DNA of 64,000 nt from an uncultured Colwellia sp. (GTDB lineage: Bacteria > Pseudomonadota > Gammaproteobacteria > Enterobacterales > Alteromonadaceae). The notes below the pieces were generated by a model. It saw only the letters and a program-made list of their open reading frames with translations, ran no database searches and had not been told where the DNA came from. The stretch covers positions 1 to 64,000 of the forward strand of contig CAJWZC010000006.1 of NCBI GenBank assembly GCA_913049915.1, read 5' to 3'. Below, in pieces: positions 33,027-41,236 of the stretch (the stretch's first letter is position 1; each line of letters begins with the position of its first letter). A program made the position numbers and the translations under genes.

Positions 33027-33479
33027 TTACTCAACCGTAATGGTGATCTTTTTAGAAACAACCGCTGGTTTATGTGGAATGTGATGGTGATCGCCTAAAA
33101 TAAGCTGCAAAGTATGCTGTCCTTTAGGTAAGGTTAATGTTGTTTGAGTTTGACCACCGCCAAAGTGTTGAATATCACCACCCATAGGCATATCAAATGC
33201 AGGAAGAGAGGTTTTATCGATTAATAAATGATGATGACCAGTATTTTTTCTCTCCATACCTGCTGGCGAAACTCCCATGTCTTTTAAACCAAAGGTTACT
33301 GTAAACGTACCTTTCACTGTTGCACCATCGGCAGGTGAAATAATGTAAACATTGGCACTAGCAGGAGATGTCGATTGCGGCATACTACTGGCGGTGGCTA
33401 AGTCAGATACTAATAGGGCAGGGCTTAAAGTTAAAGTAAGCAGTGATACTTGGATAAATTTTTTCATTATATTACTCAT
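33027..33479 (-). CDS. DUF4399 periplasmic protein
   Basis: 150 residues with a signal peptide (KKFIQVSLLTLTLSPALLVS, then a processing site near ATA-SS). The mature part starts VYIISPADGATVKGTFTVTF and contains GMERKNTGHHHLLID and GQHTLQLILGDHHHIPHKPA. Those His-rich blocks are characteristic of DUF4399, an immunoglobulin-like domain of unknown function often near copper or rod-shape genes. The ATG at 33467 is an equally possible start. No operon partner is obvious. Confidence 0.88.
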   Translation of the reverse strand: MSNIMKKFIQVSLLTLTLSPALLVSDLATASSMPQSTSPASANVYIISPADGATVKGTFTVTFGLKDMGVSPAGMERKNTGHHHLLIDKTSLPAFDMPMGGDIQHFGGGQTQTTLTLPKGQHTLQLILGDHHHIPHKPAVVSKKITITVE

Positions 33480-33555
33480 AGTGTGGTTAGTATTAAATGG
33501 TTTGTTTTATTTTTTCTGGAAAAGTAGCTCAACATATTTTAGCACTCAATAGCGA

Positions 33556-34325
33556 TTAAAACTGATAATCAATTTTAACGTTAAACGCGGTATCAGACTG
33601 ACTATAATTACCCTAGTCTAAATTAGAATAGACAATTTCGCCTCCTAAGCCCATGCCAAAAGAAAAGCAATGTTCGATAGCTATATTTGCACCCAGCATA
33701 TATCCATTACTGTTAAGCGCTTCGGTAGCAGCATCAGTAATGGTTCTATAACCATTGAGTTGCCCCCATTGGTAGAAGGGACCTCCATAAATAATAGCTC
33801 TTTGTGTAAATTTATATCCTACGATCCAGGCAATATCATAAACATCGGTATTATGCTGCCAAAAATCTGTGTCGTAGGTGTTAGCACAATATAATACATC
33901 ACAATCAGTAGCATAATTGTTAGAGTAATATTGATCACTGGTGGTATTTCGTTCATAACCTAAAGTAAATGCTTGTGAAATATTACCTTGGCTTGATTAA
34001 TCTATATGTGTACCATAAAACTGATATTTAATACCAACTCTTGTCGCTGAGTCTCCATTACTGCTTATCGAAATTTCCAAGCCTTTAAATGTAGTAATAT
34101 TACCTCTATAAAAGTCATAAATATTAGTGCCATCAACATTGTTAAGGTCATCTTCAATAGTTAATGTTGTTCTACCACCAAGACCTACCGCTAGGTTCAC
34201 TTTTAAAGGTTCACGGCTTACCTCAGGATTATCAAAACGCGTTGTAGACATGGAGACTGTAACAGGATGGGATGAGCAAGCCGATAAAAAAGTGCAGAGT
34301 AATAAGCTAATAATTAACGGTAATG
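33556..34325 (-). pseudogene. Outer-membrane lipoprotein/barrel gene, broken
   Basis: One continuous minus-strand frame is interrupted by in-frame stops at 33997-33999 (TAA) and 33613-33615 (TAG). It begins without a start codon in LPLIISLLLCTFLSACSSHP, a lipoprotein signal with LSAC lipobox (about 34270-34325). Barrel-like sequence follows (LAVGLGGRTTLTIEDDLNN, IIYGGPFYQWGQLNGYRTIT) ending in VKIDYQF with a terminal Phe. The upstream end meets a heavy-metal RND fragment on the opposite strand at the point where the start codon should be. Family unknown. Confidence 0.7.
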
Positions 34326-35183
34326 AGCGTTATGATATCTATGTACGTCTTGCCTGTGTATTTAGGCAAGATGTAGCCGCAATTAGTGAATTACGTTTAT
34401 TAGCACCTAATGGTGCTTGGTTACGTTTAGCTGATATTACAGATATAGCTATTGAGTCAGGTCCCCCGCAAGTTCGCCGTGATGATGTTCAAAGGCGAGT
34501 GGTTATACAAGCGAATATACAAGGTCGAGATATGGGCAGTGTCGTGACTGAAATACGACAAGCTATATCACAGCAAGTAGAGTTACCCAGAGGTTATAGT
34601 GTGCAAATTGGTGGGCAATTTGAATCACAACAACGAGCACAACAACGTTTAATGTTAGTAGTACCACTATCGTTGGCCTTGATTGCTCTACTTTACCTTT
34701 AACTTGGTTGGACAAGTCTTACTTATATTACTTAATGTGTCTTTAGCCACTATTGGCTACATTGTTGCTTTATATGTATCGGGGCAATATTTGTTGGTAC
34801 CCAGCTCTGTCGGTTTTATTACCTTGTTTGGTGTCGCCGTACTTAATGGTGTAGCGATGGTTGAAAGTATTAATGCTGAAATAAAATCAGCTTTTCTACA
34901 AGCTGGTAATAAAACAGCCCTGTTGAATTATTTATAGCTAAATAGCGCAATATTTGATGGTGCATTGGCACGTTTACGGCCGGTATTAATTTATACGCTC
35001 ACATCATTGTTAGGCTTGTTACCTCTGCTTATATCTACGGGAGTTGGTGCTGAGATACAAAAACCATAGGCAACTGTTATTGTTGGTGGTTTGGTCAGTG
35101 CAACTTTATTAACACTGTTTTTGCTTCCCGTGCTTTATAAGCGATTTTCACAAGGTAAGATAAGATTACTTAAAGAAGTATGA
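34312..35183 (+). pseudogene. C-terminal fragment of a heavy-metal RND pump (CusA/CzcA-type)
   Basis: Homology starts abruptly at about INGNERYDIYVRLACVFRQD and runs through IESGPPQVRRDDVQRRVVIQ, GYSVQIGGQFESQQRAQQR, FITLFGVAVLNGVAMVESIN and TGVGAEIQKP. It ends at a TGA at 35181-35183. A frameshift lies near 34690 and in-frame stops at 34935-34937 and in KP(stop)ATVIVGG near 35068. About two thirds of a normal (over 1000-residue) pump is missing. It cannot encode a working transporter. Confidence 0.9.
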
Positions 35184-35519
35184 TTTAAGCAAAGTAAACG
35201 ATAAGTAGTTTACTGAATAAAATCTCAATGAAGAATGTTGGCCGATATATTTGTATTGATGATATAGAGGGCAATATTCTTTATTATTTTTGTCTTTAAA
35301 ATTTTATTTTTTCAGTATAAAATAAATAATCTAACTGGTGGATCACTTGCTAGCTATTGTCCTTACTCGCTTATGTTTTTTAGTTATTTAAAAGTGTAAA
35401 TAATCTGTAAAAAAAGTTTAATAATAGACTGGTAATCACGCCAATTTCTGATAATCTCTTAGCTCGTTATTTTCATCAGTTGATTTTTCGTACAGCTAAT
35501 AAATAACTTGATAATAAAA

Positions 35520-35528
35520 TTATCCACA
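35520..35528 (+). promoter_or_regulatory. DnaA box upstream of polA, copy 1
   Basis: Perfect TTATCCACA, lying within the 17-base spacer of a promoter-like pair TTGATA (35508) and TAGTAA (35531). Binding would be expected to block that promoter. Confidence 0.6.
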
Positions 35529-35539
35529 TATAGTAAAAA

Positions 35540-35648
35540 TAAAAACATTGTGTAGTAAAAGGCTTTTATGTACAGCTTTTTTTCAATGAAACCAATTTGT
35601 TATATTTATAAAGCCAGATTTGCTACCAGCAAATATCTGGCTGTTTTT
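35540..35648 (+). ncRNA. Candidate small RNA upstream of polA
   Basis: A transcript from the promoter-like sequence at 35508-35536 would run about 110 bases to a strong terminator and contains no ORF with a start. It does not resemble Spot 42 (which in E. coli lies downstream of polA). This is inference from promoter plus terminator only. Confidence 0.35.
35612..35648 (+). terminator. Intrinsic terminator before polA
   Basis: Stem AGCCAGAT plus TTGCT paired with AGCAA plus ATCTGGCT (two-base bulge, 3-base loop), then GTTTTT. No protein gene precedes it on this strand within several hundred bases except the RND fragment. Confidence 0.75.
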
Positions 35649-35665
35649 CGTACTTGACCACAAGG

Positions 35666-35674
35666 TTATCCACA
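35666..35674 (+). promoter_or_regulatory. DnaA box upstream of polA, copy 2
   Basis: Second perfect TTATCCACA, 100 bases before the polA start and 146 bases from the first, in the same orientation. Confidence 0.6.
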
Positions 35675-35773
35675 AGCTACAACAATAAAGCACACCGATA
35701 AAGTGGAGCCTACTTACGCTTTGTGGCATGCTTAGCCATCTTTAGCTTAATTTAGTCGCTTCGCGTAATTCTT

Positions 35774-38593
35774 ATGACAACTCCTGCAACCACTCAAGAC
35801 TCTAATAACACGCAATCACCCTTAATATTGGTCGATGGTTCATCGTATTTATTCCGAGCCTATCACGTACCTTATTTGCAAGCTCTTTCAACCGCAGATG
35901 GTCAACCTACAGGGGCTATTACTGGCGTATTAAATATGTTTCGTAGTCTAAAAAAAGATTACCCCAATGGAAACATAATCGCTATTTTTGATGCTAAAGG
36001 TAAAACCTTTCGTAATGACATGTTTCCGGAATATAAAGCCAATCGTCCACCAATGCCTGATGATTTACGTACTCAAATTGCACCAATACATGAAATTATT
36101 ACCGCAATGGGTTTACCACTTTTAGTTATTCCTGGTGTTGAGGCTGATGATGTTATTGGTACATTGGCAAAACAAGCAGATGAGCTTGGTATTGAAACGG
36201 TTATTTCGACCGGTGATAAAGACATGGCGCAGCTTGTTACTCAGCATGTTCGCTTGATTAATACTATGACCGACGTCGAAATGGATGTTGCTGGTGTTAG
36301 TGAAAAGTTTGGTGTTCGACCTGATCAAATTATCGATTATCTTGCCTTGATGGGCGATAAAGTTGATAACATTCCAGGCGTTGTTAAGTGTGGTCCTAAA
36401 ACGGCCGTTAAATGGTTAGCAGAACATGGCACCATGCAGGAAGTTATTGCCAATGCAGATAAAGTAAAAGGTAAAATTGGTGAGAATCTTCGTGATGCAT
36501 TAGAGCAGCTGCCATTGTCTTATCAATTAGCCACGATTAAATGTGATGTTGAATTAGAACAAACGGCTGGAGAATTAGTGGCTAGTGAACCAGACGTAGA
36601 CGCATTAGCCGAACTTTATGAAAAGTTTGAATTAAAACGTTTGTTAGCTGATTTACTTAAAGGTGATAGTGACGTTGGCGCAAGTACTAGCGGTACAGCT
36701 AAAAAGATTAAAAAATCTAAAGCAGGTTCTACAACTTCGGTGGGCGAGCAGGCTGTTGAAATTAAAACTGTGGGCGTTGAAGAAACTCAATACGATATTA
36801 TTTTAGATAAAGAGCTTTTTGAACAATGGTTGAAAAAATTACAAGCATGCGAGTCTTTTGCTTTTGATACGGAAACAACCAGTATTAGTTATATGAAAGC
36901 TGAAATAGTAGGCGTATCTTTTGCTATTGAATTGGGTAAAGCAGCTTATGTGCCATTGACGCATGATTATGTTGATGCACCAGAGCAACTTGATAAAGCG
37001 TGGGTATTAGCGCAATTAAAACCGTTACTTGAAAGTAAAACCATTAAAAAAATTGGTCAGAACCTTAAGTATGATGCCAATGTACTAAGTCATTATGATA
37101 TTACTTTGCAAGGCATCGACTTTGATACCATGATCGAATCTTATTGTTATAACAGTGTTGCTACGCGCCATAATATGGATGCATTAGCACTGAAATACCT
37201 GGATTATCAAACCATACATTTTGAAGATGTAGCGGGAAAAGGAGCTAAACAGCTTACCTTTAATCAAATTGATATTGAAAAAGCTGGTCATTATGCTGCG
37301 GAAGATGCCGATATTACCTTGCGATTACATCATGCTATTTTTCCTGCATTAGTAGAAAATGCTTTAATGTTAAGTGTTTTCAATGAAATAGAGATGCCAC
37401 TACTACCCGTGCTTGCCCGTATGGAGCAAACCGGTGTATTAATTGATAGTGATATCTTAGCTGAACAAAGCTTTACCCTAGGCCAGCGTTTAGATGAACT
37501 AGAAATTGAAGCACATAATTTAGCAGGTAAAAGCTTTAACTTGGCATCACCGAAGCAATTACAGCAAATCCTTTTTGAAGAGTTAGAAATCCCGATCATC
37601 AAAAAGACACCAAAAGGTGCACCTTCAACAGCAGAAGAAGTATTGCAAGAGCTGGCACTTGATTACCCATTACCAAAAGTTATTTTGGAAAATCGCGGTT
37701 TAAGTAAATTAAAATCGACCTATACCGACAAACTACCATTACTGGTTAGTGAAAAAACAGGGCGTTTACACACTTCTTATCATCAAGCTGTTACGGCAAC
37801 GGGGCGTTTATCCTCGACCGATCCAAACTTACAAAACATCCCAATTCGCAGTGAGCAAGGTCGTAAAATTCGCCAAGCCTTTATTGCACCTAAAGATCAT
37901 AAAATAGTCGCGATAGATTACTCACAAATTGAATTACGCATCATGGCGCATTTGTCGAACGATACCGGTTTAGTAACCGCCTTTAGCGAAGGCAAAGATA
38001 TCCATCGCGCGACGGCAGCAGAAATTTTTGCCGTTGAACTTGATGAAGTGACTACGGATCAACGTCGTAGTGCTAAAGCTATTAACTTTGGCTTAATTTA
38101 CGGTATGTCAGCCTTTGGTTTAGCCAAACAACTCAATATTGGTCGTCAGCAAGCGCAAGAGTACCAAGATAAGTATTTCCAGCGTTACCCTGGTGTATTA
38201 ACTTATATGGAAGATACTCGCCAAAAAGCGAGTGAGCAGGGTTATGTTGAAACCTTATACGGTCGTCGATTATACCTACCTGATATTAATGCTAAAAATG
38301 GCATGCGTAAAAAAGCGGCTGAACGTGCTGCCATCAATGCACCCATGCAAGGTACCGCTGCAGATATTATTAAAAAGGCGATGTTAGCTGTAGATGAGTG
38401 GTTACTTGAGAAAAATGATGATCGTATCAAAATGACCATGCAGGTTCACGATGAACTGATTTTTGAAATTCACCAAGATATCGTTGAAGAGACCACCGCG
38501 AAATTAGTAACCTTGATGAATGATGCGGTCGAGTTAAACGTACCATTAATTGCTGAATCAGGTATTGGTGATAACTGGGATGAAGCGCATTAA
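35774..38593 (+). CDS. polA: DNA polymerase I
   Basis: Removes RNA primers, fills gaps and takes part in excision repair. 939 residues, similar to E. coli Pol I (928). The 5'-3' exonuclease domain holds LILVDGSSYLFRAYH, PGVEADDVIGTLA and DKVDNIPGV. A lysine/serine-rich linker lies near residue 310. The 3'-5' proofreading domain has FAFDTETTSISYM and HYAAEDADITLRL. The polymerase domain has DYSQIELRIMAHLS, KAINFGLIYGMSAFGLA and the MQVHDELIFEI motif C. A double hairpin follows the gene. Confidence 0.99.
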   Translation: MTTPATTQDSNNTQSPLILVDGSSYLFRAYHVPYLQALSTADGQPTGAITGVLNMFRSLKKDYPNGNIIAIFDAKGKTFRNDMFPEYKANRPPMPDDLRTQIAPIHEIITAMGLPLLVIPGVEADDVIGTLAKQADELGIETVISTGDKDMAQLVTQHVRLINTMTDVEMDVAGVSEKFGVRPDQIIDYLALMGDKVDNIPGVVKCGPKTAVKWLAEHGTMQEVIANADKVKGKIGENLRDALEQLPLSYQLATIKCDVELEQTAGELVASEPDVDALAELYEKFELKRLLADLLKGDSDVGASTSGTAKKIKKSKAGSTTSVGEQAVEIKTVGVEETQYDIILDKELFEQWLKKLQACESFAFDTETTSISYMKAEIVGVSFAIELGKAAYVPLTHDYVDAPEQLDKAWVLAQLKPLLESKTIKKIGQNLKYDANVLSHYDITLQGIDFDTMIESYCYNSVATRHNMDALALKYLDYQTIHFEDVAGKGAKQLTFNQIDIEKAGHYAAEDADITLRLHHAIFPALVENALMLSVFNEIEMPLLPVLARMEQTGVLIDSDILAEQSFTLGQRLDELEIEAHNLAGKSFNLASPKQLQQILFEELEIPIIKKTPKGAPSTAEEVLQELALDYPLPKVILENRGLSKLKSTYTDKLPLLVSEKTGRLHTSYHQAVTATGRLSSTDPNLQNIPIRSEQGRKIRQAFIAPKDHKIVAIDYSQIELRIMAHLSNDTGLVTAFSEGKDIHRATAAEIFAVELDEVTTDQRRSAKAINFGLIYGMSAFGLAKQLNIGRQQAQEYQDKYFQRYPGVLTYMEDTRQKASEQGYVETLYGRRLYLPDINAKNGMRKKAAERAAINAPMQGTAADIIKKAMLAVDEWLLEKNDDRIKMTMQVHDELIFEIHQDIVEETTAKLVTLMNDAVELNVPLIAESGIGDNWDEAH

Positions 38594-38631
38594 ACGATAA
38601 GTTATTTACTTTACTTATCGCTGAATTAATG

Positions 38632-38664
38632 AAAAAAGGTAGTTACTTAGGTAACAGCCTTTTT
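38632..38664 (+). terminator. Terminator after polA
   Basis: Hairpin AAAAAGG..GTTAC/GTAAC..CCTTTTT with a TTAG loop and a T run, about 40 bases after the polA stop. Another inverted repeat (CGATAAGT/ACTTATCG) lies between the stop codon and this hairpin. Confidence 0.8.
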
Positions 38665-38706
38665 GATGTTACCAATTATATTAAATGATGGTTCACTTAG
38701 CGATAA

Positions 38707-39588
38707 TTAAAAGTCTAATGTACAACCACTGCTAGCTTCGATAAATCTATTAGTTTTACCACTTTGTTTAAACTCCAGTAGCGCTAAATTTATATTATCA
38801 AGCAGTTGATGATGATTGGGATAGCTATTACTAATTGCATAATACAAATGATTATATTTTATAGCGGGTTCAATTTTTTCAATACTATTGAGCAGTGCTT
38901 GTTTGTTGCGATTTGATAAGTTTGAATAATTAACACTGTAGGTGAATATACTTGGGTCACCAATAATTAAGTCGACTCTTTTTGTTACCAGTAGTTTTAC
39001 TAATTGTAACTCATCTACGGCTTCAACAATGTCGAATTGTTTTGCATCCATCATAGCATCAAACTCAGGGGTATTTTGATAACCTCGAACAACACCAATG
39101 ATTTTACCCTTTAAATCACGCCCATAAAATTTATTTGAAAGGACTAATAGTTCTCGACGTTTTTTGCCTAATACTGCATCAGAGGGGGCTGAACTTTCAA
39201 TAAAGTACTCGGGAAACAGTATATCCATCTTCCCTTCATCTACTAACATAACCGACCTTGCCCAAGGATAAAAGTGAATATTTAATTGGTAACCTTTACT
39301 GACTAATATGGCAACGGTAAATTGAAAAACCTACCCTTTATTATAGGCATATTCACTAATATAAGGAGGCCAGTTTACTATGGCTAAGTTAACGACGTTG
39401 TTAGAATCGCTATTAAAACGATAACCATTAGGTGTTTTTATTCCTTGAATTGTCTGTCGTTGCGCATTGGTGTAATAACTTACTTTGAATTCATCATTTG
39501 TCACTCCAGCTTTTGCTACTGTCATGAAGCTGAAATAAGCTATTAAAATAAGTAATAAAGTAATGCCTTGTATGACACTAAAAATCAA
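38707..39588 (-). pseudogene. Periplasmic solute-binding protein (family 3-like), one amber codon
   Basis: A single uninterrupted frame of 294 codons apart from one TAG at 39331-39333. The N-terminus has a hydrophobic leader (GITLLLILIAYFSFMTVAKA). Next come NLAIVNWPPYISEYAYNKG, the stop, then VFQFTVAILVSKGYQLNIHF and YPWARSVMLVDEGKMDILFP. The WPPY, PWARS and DLIIGDPSIF stretches are typical of extracellular solute-binding family 3 proteins encoded outside ABC operons in marine gammaproteobacteria. It has no transporter partner nearby. It is either a very recent pseudogene or a sequencing error. Confidence 0.8.
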
Positions 39589-39751
39589 ACCTAATACACT
39601 GTTAAGTTTATTAGGTTTGATTGGATAGGAACTTAAATTTTTTTGGCTAAAAAGTAGAGTAACCTTAATTAATACTCGATCACTTAAGGCTAATTAAAGT
39701 AAACTTAAGTGTAGTTGTTCATGGTCAGTATTTCTTGGTAATATTTTTTTG

Positions 39752-41128
39752 TTAATACAATAAGAAAAACGTTACTGCGGCAACAACACAGGAAACGACA
39801 AAGCTCAATAGCGCACCTTCTATAACCATATCTTTAATTTCTATTTCGCCTGTACCGTAAGCTATTGCATTGGGCGCTGTTGCTACGGGTAACATAAAAG
39901 CGCAACTGGCGGCCATAGCTGCGGGAATCATGAATATAGCAGGATCAACGCCCATACGGGTGCCAACAACCGCGAGAATTGGCATTAACAGGGTTGCAGT
40001 TGCAGTATTACTAGTTATTTCAGTAAGGTAAGTCACCACTAAGCAAAGTGTTAATACCATTGCGATCATAGGTAAATTAGCCAGTGACGACAACCATTCG
40101 CCCAGCATACTGCTTAGTCCTGATGCGGCAAAACCTTTAGCTAAAGCGATACCACCAGCAAAGAGTAATAACATGCCCCAAGGTATTTCTTTGGCGGCAT
40201 TCCAGTCAAGAATACGACCGCCTTTTCCGTTCGGTGTCATAAACATAATTACTACTGCAGTTAGTGCGACGGTACTATCCCCAGCGCTAGGTGTATTAAA
40301 CAACTCACTCCAACCGCCAAAAGGTGCGCCGCGAGTGATCCATGCAAACGCTGTTAAGCCAAATATAATTAAGGTACGCTTTTCTTCACTGCGCCATTTA
40401 GGCAATGTAGGTAGTTGAATTTTTTCATCTAAGGTAACTGATCGTGTTAGCCACAACGCCATTAACGGAATGGAAATAAGTACTACCGGTACACCAATTT
40501 TCATCCATTCGAGAAAGCCAAATTCTTTACCTGTTGTTTCTTCATAAATCCCCATAAAGATGACATTAGGTGGTGTGCCAATCGGCGTACCAATACCACC
40601 AACGGATGCTGAATAGGCGATACCAAGTATTAAGGCAACTTTAAGTTTTCTATTATTAACATGAGTTAAAATGGCTAAGGCAATAGGCAGCATTATCAAG
40701 GTCGATGCGGTATTGGAAATCCACATACTCAAAATAGCGGTTGCCAGCATAAAGCCAAAAACCAAACGTCTACCACTTGAAACACCCACCAGTCTTACCA
40801 TGTAAACAGCCATGCGCTCATGGGCACCACTTTTGACTAATGCCGTTGAGAGCATAAAGGCGCCCATCAATAATAATATGACATGGCTACCTAATGAAGA
40901 GGCGACCGTTTTGTGATCGACAATACCTAATAAAGGTAACAAAGCAAAAGGAACTAATGAGGTCGCTGGAATAGGAATGGCTTCAGTGACCCACCATATA
41001 ACGGTGAGCATGGTTATTCCGGCGGCGATGGCAGGTTTATCTGCTAAGCCAAACTGGCTCAGTAAAAAATAAAAGCCAAAAGCTAAAATAGGACCTAAAA
41101 AGATAAAGTGTTGTCGGGTCATTTTCAT
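39752..41128 (-). CDS. DASS-family anion symporter (SLC13-like)
   Basis: Sodium-coupled uptake of dicarboxylates or related anions at the inner membrane. 458 residues with about 11 hydrophobic segments. Family motifs are TVIWWVTEAIPIPATSLVPF near residue 43, MWISNTASTLIMLPIALAIL with the SNT signature near residue 136, and TYLTEITSNTATATLLMPIL in the second half. The paired SNT/TSNT repeats mark the two binding-site hairpins. The substrate (succinate, malate, citrate or sulfate) cannot be told. It stands alone, between the amber-containing binding-protein gene and recG. Confidence 0.93.
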   Translation of the reverse strand: MKMTRQHFIFLGPILAFGFYFLLSQFGLADKPAIAAGITMLTVIWWVTEAIPIPATSLVPFALLPLLGIVDHKTVASSLGSHVILLLMGAFMLSTALVKSGAHERMAVYMVRLVGVSSGRRLVFGFMLATAILSMWISNTASTLIMLPIALAILTHVNNRKLKVALILGIAYSASVGGIGTPIGTPPNVIFMGIYEETTGKEFGFLEWMKIGVPVVLISIPLMALWLTRSVTLDEKIQLPTLPKWRSEEKRTLIIFGLTAFAWITRGAPFGGWSELFNTPSAGDSTVALTAVVIMFMTPNGKGGRILDWNAAKEIPWGMLLLFAGGIALAKGFAASGLSSMLGEWLSSLANLPMIAMVLTLCLVVTYLTEITSNTATATLLMPILAVVGTRMGVDPAIFMIPAAMAASCAFMLPVATAPNAIAYGTGEIEIKDMVIEGALLSFVVSCVVAAVTFFLLY

Positions 41129-41236
41129 TATATTGCAAACTCTGTTGTTAGTAGCATACCTGTCTGGTTACTTTTATTATTTTAAACCTTGTTTTTTATT
41201 TTTCTTCGCTTAGCTTTTCTGATTAAAGACTGTTTA

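Larger units (their letters stand above)
35184..35773. other. polA upstream region
   Basis: 590 bases with no protein gene. It contains two perfect DnaA boxes, a promoter-like TTGATA-17-TAGTAA overlapping the first box and a strong hairpin plus T-run well before polA. Together they suggest a small RNA gene. Confidence 0.5.

Noticed and set aside
32850-33098. 82-codon plus-strand ORF
   Set aside because: Its 3' part overlaps the well-supported DUF4399 gene on the other strand, it has no ribosome site and the composition is not protein-like.
35540-35648. Spot 42 (spf) RNA near polA
   Set aside because: Spot 42 lies downstream of polA in E. coli and the sequence here shows none of its conserved blocks.
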